Made by a program: the position numbers and the translations under genes. A stretch of DNA of 64,000 nucleotides from Rickettsia endosymbiont of Gonocerus acuteangulatus (lineage in GTDB: Bacteria; Pseudomonadota; Alphaproteobacteria; Rickettsiales; Rickettsiaceae), in assembly GCF_964026435.1 (NCBI RefSeq), contig NZ_OZ032147.1, positions 620,001 to 684,000 on the forward strand. The letters are read 5' to 3'. Shown here in pieces: positions 52,778 to 64,000 of the stretch (positions are counted from its first letter, which is position 1; every line of letters begins with the position of its first letter). The notes under the pieces are model-generated. The model had not been told where the DNA came from, searched no databases, and saw only the letters and a list, made by a program, of their open reading frames with translations.

Positions 52778-52815
52778 CTTCGTTTATTAGCGGCATAAAC
52801 CGCTAGTAAACGAAG
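52778..52815. terminator. long hairpin downstream of the desaturase gene
   Basis: CTTCGTTTATTAGCGG, a 6-base loop CATAAA and CCGCTAGTAAACGAAG form a 16-bp stem with one wobble pair. It lies 27 bp beyond the desaturase stop codon. There is no T-run after it on the minus strand, so it may be a processing or rho-assisted stop rather than a classical terminator. Confidence 0.5.
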
Positions 52816-52841
52816 AAAGTTGTTAGATAAAAATAAAGCAA

Positions 52842-54080
52842 TTAATTAGAAACTTTTATTGCATTTAATTTATTATATAGTTTGTAAATAGACTGTTCAG
52901 CATCGTTAATTTTTCTATTAACTACTTTCAATAATTTCTTTGAAGGCTCTTCAGTTATTTGTGCAGCAGAGCTTATCTGTTCTGCTAAATTTTTAAGAGA
53001 TTCTTGTATTTCTATAAAAGATCTTCTAAATTGCTCTTTAATCGTAGTAGATGATTCTTCAAGCTCTTTTATTTTTAAACATAAATTTTCTAAAAGCTGC
53101 TCTACCTTAGCTTGCATTAAGTTTAATTTTTGCTTCTCTTTTTCACTAAGATAACTTAATGTTTCTTGCATTTTCGCTTGAACTCTTACTTTTGTAGTAC
53201 GTTCAAGTTCTGAAGCAAGCCCAATTTTACTCATCAAAAATATTATCCATTTGTGAACATCAAAATGATACCATTTTGCACCATTACGATAATCTGCAGG
53301 GAAAGCATGGTGATAATTATGCCAATTTTCCCCAAGTAAAAATAAAGCCATCCACCAAATATCTCCAGCAGTTCCTTTATAATATTTTTTACTACCGACA
53401 AAGTGGCATAAAGAATTTACACAAAAAGTTGCTTGTTGTTGCAGGAATCTACCAAGACCCATAAATAAAAATCCCATATATGCCGAATGTAAAGTACCAC
53501 CGACTAGGTAACCTATAATTAATGGTACAGCTATATTCATAAAGGCTGCTATCTGCCAATAATATCTTAGCTGCCACTTTAACAAATTATTTTTACCAAG
53601 TTTAACCCAAGTAATACGATCAATAGATTTATAGCTGCCTTGCCCAACTAACATCCAACCTATATGAGACCAAATAAAACCTAAAACTCTATTTTCAAAT
53701 TTTAAAGGACTATGCGGATCTTGATCTGTATCCGTTTTAGCATGGTGCTTATAGTGATTTGATGCCCAAGACAACGCAGGTCCTTGCAGAGTTCCAGCAG
53801 ATAGCATAACTAAAACAAACTCAGCATATTTATTTATCTTATAAGAATGATGAGACCATAATCTATGCAATCCAATCCCAACAGTAATATTATTAACATA
53901 ATAACTGCTAACTAGAAAAATAATTTCAGTCCAACCTATTCCATAATTAGATACATATTTAACTAAGAGCGATATCAGGATAACAGGATAAATTATTAGT
54001 GCAAAAAACGCAGGCTTATTTATTTTACTTAGCATAAAGTTTAACCGATTTTTAATTGTAACAATGAACCTAACTAGCAT
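52842..54080 (-). CDS. acyl-CoA/acyl-lipid delta-9-type fatty acid desaturase with coiled-coil tail
   Basis: The 412-residue protein has the three histidine boxes of membrane desaturases: HRLWSHH at 72-78, HYKHHAKTD from 109 and HNYHHAFP at about 254-261. It also has four membrane helices and DTDQDPHSP after the second box. These match stearoyl-CoA-type delta-9 desaturases, which introduce a double bond into saturated acyl chains using a di-iron centre. From about residue 295 a Lys/Glu/Leu-rich coiled coil of about 115 residues (KMQETLSYLSEKEKQKLNLM onward) is added; typical bacterial members end soon after the third box. A second possible start is M16 (54035). Confidence 0.88.
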   Translation of the reverse strand: MLVRFIVTIKNRLNFMLSKINKPAFFALIIYPVILISLLVKYVSNYGIGWTEIIFLVSSYYVNNITVGIGLHRLWSHHSYKINKYAEFVLVMLSAGTLQGPALSWASNHYKHHAKTDTDQDPHSPLKFENRVLGFIWSHIGWMLVGQGSYKSIDRITWVKLGKNNLLKWQLRYYWQIAAFMNIAVPLIIGYLVGGTLHSAYMGFLFMGLGRFLQQQATFCVNSLCHFVGSKKYYKGTAGDIWWMALFLLGENWHNYHHAFPADYRNGAKWYHFDVHKWIIFLMSKIGLASELERTTKVRVQAKMQETLSYLSEKEKQKLNLMQAKVEQLLENLCLKIKELEESSTTIKEQFRRSFIEIQESLKNLAEQISSAAQITEEPSKKLLKVVNRKINDAEQSIYKLYNKLNAIKVSN

Positions 54081-54139
54081 CGATAAGAAATATTAACACA
54101 ATTAATATATAAATACAAAGAAATTTTTAATTGTTATCA

Positions 54140-54846
54140 TTAAGTATCTGATTCTACTATATCTTTATTAAGTGAATAACCAATAAAACGAACTGTTTTA
54201 ATAATTGGACTATCTTTTCCTAAAGCATCTCTAATTCTATTTATATGCACATCAATCAGACGCTGGTTAAAACTTTCGTCATCTTCCCATAAATATCGCA
54301 TTATTTCTCGGCGTGAAAATACGCTATCAGGCGATTGAAGAAAAAGTCGCAGAATTTTAAATTCTGTAGGACCTAAACGAATAGTTTCCTTGCCCTTATA
54401 AACCCTTTCAGCATTTAAATCAATGCTTATATTTTTAAACTTGATAATATTATCCTGTAAAATTGTTTTAGAACGTCTTAACAAGGTTTTCAGAAAATGT
54501 ATTATCTGATCAGATAAGAAAGGTTTATAGAAAAATGATATCAAATCATCGATCTCCATTAAATTTAACTGCTTAGTTGAAGACAGAAAAATTATCGGGG
54601 TATTAGAAAGCTTATCAATTTTCCTAATTATTAGATACAGTAACCATAGGATTTTCCTGTAGTTCTGCATTAGTAACTATAATAGCAAGTGGTTCATTGA
54701 AGAAATAATTTAATATTTTTTCTATGTTTATAACTCTTGTTATATTAAAGCCTGCTCTTTACTATATCGTTACATAAAGAAATATTAATGCTTTTTTTAT
54801 TTTCTTCTTCTATGATTAGAAGTTGTGGTAAGAGTTTGTCTAACAC
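54140..54846 (-). pseudogene. OmpR/PhoB-family response regulator, decayed receiver domain
   Basis: The DNA-binding half is intact in frame: a winged helix with ETIRLGPTEFKILRLFLQ, SVFSRREIMRYLWEDDES, then LIDVHINRIRDALGKDSP and VRFIGYSL. The receiver is broken. From a GTG at 54844-54846 the frame reads LDKLLPQLLIIEEENKKS, then after a shift near 54745 INIEKILNYFFNEPLAIIV. A further shift near 54640 leads to the open part NTPIIFLSS. No phosphoacceptor Asp is evident. It would bind DNA only if re-initiated at the internal Met. Confidence 0.72.
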
Positions 54847-55043
54847 TAAATTAACCTCTGTTAATATCTAGTAAATAATTGAAAATTTTTGTTAATAATC
54901 TGCAGATTTACTAGGTGTTATAGCAAACTTTTTTTAAAAATAAACAAAGAAATAATAATTTTTTAAAAATAATACTTGAATTTAATAGTTTCAGTTGCTA
55001 TAAATAGCTTTATTTTAAAGTTTTTGTTGGGATTCTTATAATT
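54847..55043. promoter_or_regulatory. upstream region of the rpsF operon
   Basis: This is 200 bp of AT-rich DNA between the decayed regulator and rpsF. It presumably holds the ribosomal-protein promoter. A weak -10-like TATAAATAG lies near 54998, but no clear -35 partner can be picked by eye. Confidence 0.35.
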
Positions 55044-55406
55044 ATGAGTTTTTACGAGTCAGTTTTTATTGTGCGTCAAGACGTATCATTAAATGATATA
55101 GATAAAATAGTTGATGATTTTAGTAAAATCATTAAAGATAATAACGGTGCTATTGTAAAAAAAGAATACTGGGGATTAAGAGCTTTAGCTTATAAAATCG
55201 GTAATCACAAAAAAGGGCATTATTACCTTTTAGGTCTTGATACTACTTCAGCTGTAAAGCAAGAGCTAGAAAGAAAAATGAAACTTAATGAAAATATCAT
55301 AAGATTTCTTACACAAAAAGTAGATTCAATTAGTAATGAGCCTTCACCGATATTAAAAAATCAAAGTACAGAAAATACTCCAGTAATTGATGTAACGGCT
55401 AATTAA
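55044..55406 (+). CDS. rpsF: 30S ribosomal protein bS6
   Basis: The 120-residue protein begins [20 protein letters not shown] and has [20 protein letters not shown], the bS6 signature, then an acidic C-terminal tail. First gene of rpsF-rpsR-rplI. Confidence 0.96.
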   Translation: MSFYESVFIVRQDVSLNDIDKIVDDFSKIIKDNNGAIVKKEYWGLRALAYKIGNHKKGHYYLLGLDTTSAVKQELERKMKLNENIIRFLTQKVDSISNEPSPILKNQSTENTPVIDVTAN

Positions 55407-55445
55407 AATAATCAAATCTAAATTTGCAGGAATTATAGGTAAAGA

Positions 55446-55730
55446 ATGTCGAAAAATAATACTAGCGAAACAACAACCCGAAAACCAATGGAAAGAGCTT
55501 CTAAAAAAGTGTTCTTTAGAAGACGTAAAGGTTGTCCTCTTTCCGTGCCTAATGCACCGGTTATTGATTATAAAAATCCAGAGCTTTTAATAAAATTTGT
55601 TTCTGAAGGCGGTAGAATGCTACCAAGTAGAATCACAAATGTTTGTGCAAAAAAACAAAGAAAGCTAAATAATGCTATTAAAATTGCAAGAATTTTAGCA
55701 TTGTTACCTTTTGTATTTCAAGCTAAGTAA
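55446..55730 (+). CDS. rpsR: 30S ribosomal protein bS18
   Basis: The 94-residue protein has [40 protein letters not shown] and [11 protein letters not shown], all bS18 features. The gap to rpsF is 39 bp. Confidence 0.96.
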   Translation: MSKNNTSETTTRKPMERASKKVFFRRRKGCPLSVPNAPVIDYKNPELLIKFVSEGGRMLPSRITNVCAKKQRKLNNAIKIARILALLPFVFQAK

Positions 55731-55745
55731 AGGACGTATAATACC

Positions 55746-56267
55746 ATGGAAGTTATTTTAATTAAACCGGTAAGAACATTAGGTAAGATAGGGGAAATAC
55801 ATAAAGTAGCCGACGGATTTGGTCGTAATTATCTTTTACCACAAAAATTAGCTATTAGAGCTACTGAGCTTAATAAAGAGTTGATTGTTAAGCAAAAACA
55901 TGAATTAGAAGAAAAAGATAAACAAGTAAAAGAAGAAATAACAAAAATTAATGATCTTATTAAAGATCAAAAATTAATTTTTGTTCGTCAGACCTCAGAT
56001 GATGGTAAATTATTTGGTTCAGTAAATAATAAGGAAATAGCCGAAAAATTATCTCAAGCTGTATCTTACCCTATTTCTCATTTAAATATAATTCTTGATA
56101 CTCAGATTAAATCTACAGGGATTTACAAGGTTGAAGTAAGATTGCATGCTGAGCTTAGTACAGATGTTACAGTTATTGTTGCAAGATCAGAATCAGAAGT
56201 ACAAGACTATTTACGTGAACAAAAAACTGAAGAATCTACAACAGAGCCTTTAGCTGAGTCAGCATAA
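55746..56267 (+). CDS. rplI: 50S ribosomal protein bL9
   Basis: The 173-residue protein starts [20 protein letters not shown] and has [20 protein letters not shown], the N-terminal RNA-binding domain of bL9. A long helix and a C-terminal domain ([18 protein letters not shown]) follow. Length is slightly above the usual 150 because of an acidic tail. Third gene of the operon. Confidence 0.96.
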   Translation: MEVILIKPVRTLGKIGEIHKVADGFGRNYLLPQKLAIRATELNKELIVKQKHELEEKDKQVKEEITKINDLIKDQKLIFVRQTSDDGKLFGSVNNKEIAEKLSQAVSYPISHLNIILDTQIKSTGIYKVEVRLHAELSTDVTVIVARSESEVQDYLREQKTEESTTEPLAESA

Positions 56268-56940
56268 GACTAGCTTTATCATTCTACAATTTGATTTGTC
56301 TTTATTCAAATGCTTTATTTATCCCGCAACTTAATTACGGGATAGATAAAATAATAATCACCAAACATCTATCTTAGTTAATGCATAATTAGTACTTATT
56401 ATATGCAAAGAAGTAAGTATTACTTTGTGTGGACTAGTTTCCTCTATTACCTTATAACGGCATTGCCTACATCGAAAAACGTGATCGGTGTCATTTAGTT
56501 GCTTGTCCTATAGTATCGGATAGTTTTAAAAAAGTGTTATATTTTAGTGTAGGTGACCTTATATGTCATTCCCACTTAAGGCTTGCTTGCGTAGATCAAT
56601 TTTTCCTTCATTGCGAGCGAATAAAATGAGCGTGGCAATCCAGAAAAAAATAATAAAAAATGCTATAAACTAGCATTTTTTATACTTCCTTGCTTCGTCA
56701 ATTACTTCGTAATTTCCTCGCAATGACGACTCTCGATCCACGCAGGCAATGCCTTCCCGCAGAAGCGGGAATCCAGAAAAGTAAACATAAAAGCAGCAAG
56801 TTTTTAAAATTAAAAGCTCGATTCCCGCCGTTGCTAAAAATGACATAGAATAATAACTGTCCGGTACTATTCATCACCATAGGCAAGTCCTGAAATTTGG
56901 CTTACCAAATCTTGAAGTATCAAGGATATACAAATTATCT
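56268..56940. repeat. gene-free stretch of dispersed repeats (families A and B)
   Basis: Just after rplI, TATCCCGCAACTTAATTACG with GGATA (about 56320) is a possible terminator hairpin. From about 56500 a family B copy begins (CCTATAGTATCGGATAG, GTGTAGGTGACCTTATATGTC, later GACATAGAATAATAACTGTC). It contains a family A copy (GCAATCCAGAAAAAAATAAT to CTTGCTTCGTCAATTAC, about 56636-56705). No open frame here looks real. Confidence 0.6.
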
Positions 56941-57065
56941 TTATTCGTATGCGTTTGTAATAGGTCTATTTTCATAAATTCTTTTTGTCTGCAATACTAT
57001 TTCTCCGATTTTTTTCTGCAAAATCTCTATAGGAGGTAATTCTGTCCAATATTGTGCATCGTGAA

Positions 57066-57213
57066 TATACTACTAATAAACGAAAAGCCGGTAGACGAAG
57101 TTTAATTTGGAAAAGAGCAAGAAGTCCACAAGACAAGGAGCGGAGCGTATACTTAATACGTGAGCACCGCATTACTTATAGGACGACGTAGCCAATTTTT
57201 CAAATTAAACAAG
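57066..57213. repeat. RPE-like repeat inside the YhcG remnant
   Basis: GGCTACGTCGTCCTATAAGT, then AATGCGGTGCTCACGTATTA and CGCTCCTTGTCTTGTGGAC (minus-strand reading) resemble the Rickettsia palindromic elements known to invade reading frames. Here it introduces stop codons, so it does not preserve the frame. Confidence 0.55.
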
Positions 57214-57338
57214 CAAAACTTACGCTATGTTTGATATAATGCCCATGAATTAAGGGATATTATGAAGTGCTTCACTATAAAACATTGCTGTGTAATAAGA
57301 GTTTTTAGCATATTTGCTATAACATAGCGTAAGTTTTG
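57214..57338 (-). mobile_element. 125-bp MITE related to the IS701-like element
   Basis: Termini CAAAACTTACGCTATG and CATAGCGTAAGTTTTG; CAAG is duplicated on both sides (57210-57213 and 57339-57342). It interrupts the YhcG remnant at its boundary with the RPE-like repeat. Near-identical to the copy at 22653. Confidence 0.87.
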
Positions 57339-57514
57339 CAAGTATACCGCTTGCCGACATTTCTAACAATTCTACTTGGGCGTCAGATTTTTCAGAACAT
57401 AATATAATACCTATCGGAGGCTTTTCATTTTCAAAACATTCGTTCTTTTTTAGCCAATTTAAATATACAAAACTTACGCTATGAGTAAAAAAGTGATAAA
57501 TTATTGTAAAAATA

Positions 57515-58041
57515 AATAAAAGTAATCCCCGCCGCAAGCAGCGGGGTATTTTAGAAGAAAGCTAGCTGATGATCCTCATGCAGTTTCTGATATTCCTTGC
57601 CTTGGTTTTTTACGTATTTTCCTATCATATTCTCATTTCCATGCTTACCTACCGTACTCGTAAAATATCCATCAGTCCAAAATTCTCCACCCCATAATTG
57701 TTTCTTTACCTGTGGACACTGTCTAAATATTTGACGAGCTGTAACACTTTTAATTGTTGTTACTATTTTTGTTACGCTATAGGTTGGTACAGATTGTACC
57801 AAAAAATGGACATGATCTTCATCAACCCCTATTTCTAAAAATTTTATTTGATATCTCTTTTCTATCTCTAAACATATTTCTCGTAATACTTGATCAACTG
57901 ATACGTCAAACACTGCTCGGCGATATTTTGCTGGAAATACCATGTGATACAGCAGTACCGTAACATTATGACTTTTATGTATATATTTGCTCATTCCGCC
58001 ATATTACGCCGCAAGCGGCGGGGAATATACCCAAAAGAGAT
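57515..58041 (-). mobile_element. IS200-type element (copy D), inserted 5 bp before an IS701 start codon
   Basis: Identical 527-bp unit. It interrupts AAAAATAATTAAACATG, so the IS701 transposase has lost its own leader and promoter. Confidence 0.88.
57551..57994 (-). CDS. tnpA: IS200-type transposase TnpA
   Basis: It is identical in sequence to the other three copies (147 residues, HUH motif HVHFL). Intact. Confidence 0.92.
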   Translation of the reverse strand: MSKYIHKSHNVTVLLYHMVFPAKYRRAVFDVSVDQVLREICLEIEKRYQIKFLEIGVDEDHVHFLVQSVPTYSVTKIVTTIKSVTARQIFRQCPQVKKQLWGGEFWTDGYFTSTVGKHGNENMIGKYVKNQGKEYQKLHEDHQLAFF

Positions 58042-58046
58042 TAAAC

Positions 58047-59096
58047 ATGTCAAAGAGGATAAAGTTGCAAGCAATACCAATTAATAGGACAGATTATTGT
58101 CAATTTTTAATAGTTAGCCAAAAGAATTATAGTTTAACCTACTACGCTGAACATACAAAGAAATGTAGTCATGATGTTATTAATAGATTTTTAAGGAATG
58201 AAAAATATACACCTTCTTTGTTATGGGAACACATCAAGAATGATGTTATTTTTTCATCTAATGGATATACAATATTTGATGATACGGTTTTAAATAAAAG
58301 GAATACGAAGCAAATAGAAATTGCAAGATCGCAGTACAGTGGAGCTACAGGTAGAGTTACTAAAGGTATAGGAGTAGTGAGTCTGGTATATTATAACCCT
58401 GATATTAATAAGTTTTGGGTAATAGATTATCGAATTTTTGCACCTGATCATGATGGAGCAACAAAACTAGAACACCTATTAAACATGTTAAATAATGCTG
58501 TTTATAGCAAGAAGATTCTTTTTCAAACAGTACTTTTTGACACATGGTATTCTACACACAAAATTATGCAACATGTTGACTCTCTGGGGAAATATTATTA
58601 TGCCCCTATTAAAGCCAATAGAAACGTTAGTAAAACACACGATTCTAAACCTTATAAAGCTGTAAAAGAGTTGACATTTTCAGATGAAGAGATCAGGCAT
58701 GGAGTAGAGATTCATATAAAAGGCTTTGCTAAAAATAAGCATGTTAATTTGTTTAAATTTACTGTTTCTACCAACAGAGTTGAGTATGTTGTTACCAATA
58801 ACAAAACTCACAAATCTTCTAAAGCTGCACAAGATGAGTGTGGCTTTCGATGGGTAATTGAGAGCATGCACAGAGAAATTAAGCAACTTACTGGGATAGA
58901 ACGTTGTCAATGCAGGAAACAGCATATTCAACGTAATCATATTAGTTGTGCATTTTTAGTTTGGGCATTTCTCAAAAGGACTGCAAATACAATCGGTAAA
59001 ACGGTTTACCAAATAAAGTTAGGGCTTTTAGATGACTATATGCAACAACAGCTGCGTTCTCCATCTTTACGATATTTAGAACCAAACATAGCGTAA
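58047..59096 (+). CDS. IS701-like transposase, intact frame
   Basis: The 349-residue protein starts at MSKRIKLQAI (58047). The open frame reaches 57987 but that extra part is translated IS200 end. Four substitutions separate it from the copy at 20398 (EHTKK, KKILF, KQHIQ, ISCAF). The DDE residues are intact. Confidence 0.85.
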   Translation: MSKRIKLQAIPINRTDYCQFLIVSQKNYSLTYYAEHTKKCSHDVINRFLRNEKYTPSLLWEHIKNDVIFSSNGYTIFDDTVLNKRNTKQIEIARSQYSGATGRVTKGIGVVSLVYYNPDINKFWVIDYRIFAPDHDGATKLEHLLNMLNNAVYSKKILFQTVLFDTWYSTHKIMQHVDSLGKYYYAPIKANRNVSKTHDSKPYKAVKELTFSDEEIRHGVEIHIKGFAKNKHVNLFKFTVSTNRVEYVVTNNKTHKSSKAAQDECGFRWVIESMHREIKQLTGIERCQCRKQHIQRNHISCAFLVWAFLKRTANTIGKTVYQIKLGLLDDYMQQQLRSPSLRYLEPNIA

Positions 59097-59102
59097 GTTT
59101 TG

Positions 59103-59469
59103 TAGAATAAGTATGATAGCTGGTCTTTGTAATGGTAATCTTATTGCTCCTGTAATATTTGAAGGTAATTGTAATACAGAGGTCTTTAAAACTTATATTA
59201 GGGATGTATTAATTACAGAATTACAACCTGGGCAAACCGTTATTATGGATAACATTAATTTTCATAAAAATTCTAAAGTTAAAGAGTTCATTGAATCCGT
59301 TGGTTGTACCATATTGTATTTACCAACTTACTCTCCTGATTTAAATCCTATAGAGCATTACTGGTTTAAGATAAAAAATGAAATTAGGAAAGTTGTAGGA
59401 GATTTTGAAACATTTTATGATGCTGTTTTTAATACTATTAAATTGTCAGTATCTTAATGATTTATGCTA
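59103..59469 (+). mobile_element. IS630-family element A, 3' fragment
   Basis: It holds the C-terminal 114 codons of the IS630-A transposase (MIAGLCNGNLIAPVIFEG to SPDLNPIEHYWFKI and KLSVS) and the terminal repeat (GATTTATGCTA). It is cut at its upstream side by the IS701-like L end. The downstream end sits in an IS630-B leader at a TA. Confidence 0.82.
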
Positions 59470-59778
59470 TACTAAATGAAAAACTTATGGCAAAGGCATA
59501 TTCATACGATTTAAGAATACGAGTAATAAAAAGTTTAACAGATGGTAAAACAATAAAAGAGACTTCAGAGATATACTCTATTAGTAGGAAGACTATAATA
59601 GAGTGGAAAAAATTAAAGAAACAAACTGGGGATGTCAAAGCAAAAAGTGGTTATCATATAGGACATCGTAGAATAATAAGAGACATAGAGGGATTTAAAA
59701 AATTTATAGAATTAAATTTTGATAAAACCACCATGGAGCTAGCTAATAACTGGAGTCAAAAAGTATCTGCAAGTACGA
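59470..59778 (+). mobile_element. IS630-family element B, 5' fragment
   Basis: From MAKAYSYDLRIRVIKSLTDG (59487) it encodes 97 codons of the IS630-B transposase, including a helix-turn-helix and WSQKVSASTM. It is cut by IS21 at 59779. Its sequence goes farther than the 21502-21752 fragment. Confidence 0.75.
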
Positions 59779-59864
59779 TGTCAACAGCGGTCGAAAAATG
59801 ATACAGATTTTTAATATGCAACGGCTGAAAATTGATACAGTATCATAAAAAAATTATCTGATAT

Positions 59865-62636
<2,772 letters not shown>

Positions 62637-63164
62637 TATTCAAATGCCCGCTTATGGCATTCTATTAATGTTACAAGCTTCTCATTAGTAACAAATTCTA
62701 CATAGCTTGCTCGACTAAATCCTAATGTAGCCACAAAAGCTGATAGAGGACTTTTCCCCTTACGAAATTCTATCCAGTCAACTTGCATCTGTTTGCCAGA
62801 AGCAGTCTCAAATCTTATCATATCCTCCTGTTTAGCTGCAGGCTTTATACTCCTTAAATAATACCTGAGTTGGGTCATCCCGCCTGTGTAACCCAACTCC
62901 TTTATCTCTTGAAACAGTACCAGATAGTGATACAGGATGGGCTGATTTTATTCTGTCACTCAAGTAGTCTTTATATGGGGCAAGCTTTGTTACCAACTTT
63001 GGCCTATCCTTATATTTAGGGGAACCATCATATTTTAAATATTTACGTACTGTATTTACTGATGCACCTACTTCTCTTGCTATACTTCTTAAGCTTTTAC
63101 CATGTTTATTCAATATTTTTATTTCCATTATTTGCTCCAGTATTATCATTATTTATTACCTCCT

Positions 63165-64000
63165 TGAAAATTCAAGGACTAAGTAGAACAAAACCTATAA
63201 ATTTTCTGCCCAAATTTCATTGGGGGTTTTATAACCAAAAATCTTTCTTGGCATGTTATTTAAAATCTCAGCAACATTGTCAAGAGCTCTTTGTGTAACG
63301 GTAGTAATATCTGTATTTTTAGGTAAAATTCTATGAATCATAGAATTCATTTTTTCCACTAATGCTTTTTGTCTAGGGCGGTATGGATCACAAAAGAAAG
63401 TTTGAAACCCAGATAGTCTATAGGCAACATGCCCCACAAACTCTTTGCCATTATCCATAGTAATAGTCTTTCTCACACTATTTGGAAGAGTTTTTATCTT
63501 TCTTAAAAAACCATTGGTAACTGTTGTAGCTCTCTTGGAGTTATTCAGCACTAAAATAATCTTTTGACTCTTTTTATCCACCAGTGCACCAATATTCATA
63601 CTTTGATTACCTTTATGAAATGTAAGATCTGCCTCAAAATGCCCTACTTCTACCTTTTTCGTAGCTATTGCATCACGCTGATGTATTGAGATCCTTTGTG
63701 GTATAATGATCCTTTGACGCCTCTTCCCTCTTTTTTGCCTTTTATATCTTTTAGAAGGTAAATAGCTATATAACTTTAATTTAGCTGCTACTGCAGAAGT
63801 GTAAACAAATCTATATATACTTTCTGTACTGATACACAAAGCTGTATTTTTGTCTAGTTTTAACTTTCCGGCTATAGCATCCGGCGACCATTTCTTGCGA
63901 ATCATAGCATTTTTAATATAATCTAACAACATAGGGTTCTTTTCTATTTTTAATAACTCTTGCTGATACATCCTGTTTTCATATTTTTCCTGAGCAATAC
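63165..64000 (-). mobile_element. IS30-family element, copy 2 (runs off the window)
   Basis: The end reads TGAAAATTCAAGGACTAAGT, then AGAACAAAACCTAT, the same right terminus as copy 1. It truncates the IS21 element at 63164. Confidence 0.85.
63195..64000 (-). CDS. IS30-family transposase, C-terminal part (N-terminus beyond the window)
   Basis: At least 258 residues, from MYQQELLKIEKNPMLLDYIK downward, continue upstream of that Met with VAQEKYENR off the window edge. The core has HFEADLTFHKGNQ, TMDNGKEFVG and RQKALVEKMNSMIHR (Glu), then RALDNVAEILNNMPRKIFGY and NEIWAENL at the end. Unlike copy 1 the C-terminus is in frame. Confidence 0.9.
   Translation of the reverse strand, partial: IAQEKYENRMYQQELLKIEKNPMLLDYIKNAMIRKKWSPDAIAGKLKLDKNTALCISTESIYRFVYTSAVAAKLKLYSYLPSKRYKRQKRGKRRQRIIIPQRISIHQRDAIATKKVEVGHFEADLTFHKGNQSMNIGALVDKKSQKIILVLNNSKRATTVTNGFLRKIKTLPNSVRKTITMDNGKEFVGHVAYRLSGFQTFFCDPYRPRQKALVEKMNSMIHRILPKNTDITTVTQRALDNVAEILNNMPRKIFGYKTPNEIWAENL

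Larger units (their letters stand above)
56941..57467 (-). pseudogene. YhcG/DUF1016-family nuclease remnant, broken by a MITE, an RPE-like repeat and an IS
   Basis: Upstream of the MITE the minus strand encodes FVYLNWLKKNECFENEKPPI and GIILCSEKSDAQVELLEMSA, which matches the DUF1016 (PDDEXK_YhcG) nuclease domain. A repeat of about 150 bp (57066-57213) follows the MITE. After it the frame continues AQYWTELPPIEILQKKIGEI, then VLQTKRIYENRPITNAYE, to a stop at 56941-56943, which is the normal end of the family. The N-terminal half is lost beyond the IS701-like element at 57468. YhcG proteins are nucleases often found with restriction or mobile DNA. Confidence 0.72.
57468..59102 (+). mobile_element. 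IS701-like element carrying an IS200 insertion
   Basis: The R end is at 57468, the L end at 59102. An IS200 (57515-58041) sits in the short leader between the R end and the transposase start. Outside flanks (TATA on the left, TAGA on the right) differ, and belong to the YhcG remnant and an IS630-A fragment, so the outside is rearranged. Confidence 0.85.

Noticed and set aside
52778-52815. Hairpin as a regulatory RNA or attachment site
   Set aside because: Position just after a stop codon suits a transcript-end structure better; no T-run and no other evidence for an RNA gene.
57250-57537. 95-residue open frame through the MITE and YhcG piece
   Set aside because: It joins antisense MITE sequence to a gene remnant; only the YhcG part is real.
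57987-58046. Extension of the IS701-like transposase open frame upstream of 58047
   Set aside because: The extra residues (MLIPPYYAASGGEYTQKR) come from the IS200 end. The same residues begin the TPR open frame at 51938 for the same reason.

Overview
The window is a chromosome segment of a Rickettsia (obligate intracellular alphaproteobacterium). The evidence is very low GC, a CtrA-type response regulator, the split b/b' ATP synthase F0 operon, a Rickettsiales rvh type IV secretion block with five consecutive VirB6-like genes, a Sca-type autotransporter, and dispersed palindromic repeats that resemble Rickettsia palindromic elements. The density of insertion sequences is far above that of streamlined pathogenic Rickettsia. 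It resembles what is reported for IS-rich tick or insect symbionts such as R. buchneri, but the species cannot be fixed from this sequence.

Layout. 1-8.3 kb: housekeeping genes (rsmI end, LpoA-like lipoprotein, porin, dcd, secB, ctrA, queF) interrupted by an IS5 pair. 8.6-11.6 kb: F0 ATP synthase genes atpI-atpB-atpE-atpX-atpF behind a DsbA-like lipoprotein. 11.6-18.9 kb: IS200, carD, tsaE, IS30, then tsf-rpsB and cysS. 19.0-20.4 kb: 5' half of a decayed autotransporter. 20.4-23.8 kb: nested IS701-like and IS630 elements plus a MITE. 24-41.4 kb: rvhB6e-d-c-b-a, rvhB4a and rvhB3 on the minus strand. 41.4-44.4 kb: argB-like pseudogene with an IS200, engB, initiator tRNA, rpmE and rpmB. 44.6-47.0 kb: 3' half of the same autotransporter, on the other strand. 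47-51.9 kb: IS701-like elements around a helicase fragment, IS630, IS21 remnant, TPR fragment. 52.8-56.3 kb: desaturase, decayed response regulator, rpsF-rpsR-rplI. 56.9-64 kb: YhcG/DUF1016 remnant, then a stack of IS701, IS200, IS630, IS21, IS256, MITE and IS30.

Main reconstruction. The two autotransporter halves (19059-20391 plus, 44584-47001 minus) join in frame across a shared CATT. In both places CATT abuts the same end type (L) of an IS701-like element. The simplest model is a composite transposon (two inverted IS701-like copies around a helicase fragment, now 47002-50069) that inserted into the gene and made a CATT duplication. An inversion of roughly 28 kb between inverted copies then flipped the rvh-engB-rpmB segment. 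A second theme is a 125-bp MITE with the same terminal repeats and 4-bp duplications as the IS701-like element. It has four copies here, and one of them breaks istB in a way that removal exactly repairs.

Intact cellular genes are separated by remnants in every stage of decay: frameshifted, nonsense-interrupted and truncated genes. The conserved operons (ATP synthase, ribosomal proteins, rvh secretion) are intact. The rvh block and its neighbours would build the inner-membrane channel and energiser of the secretion system.
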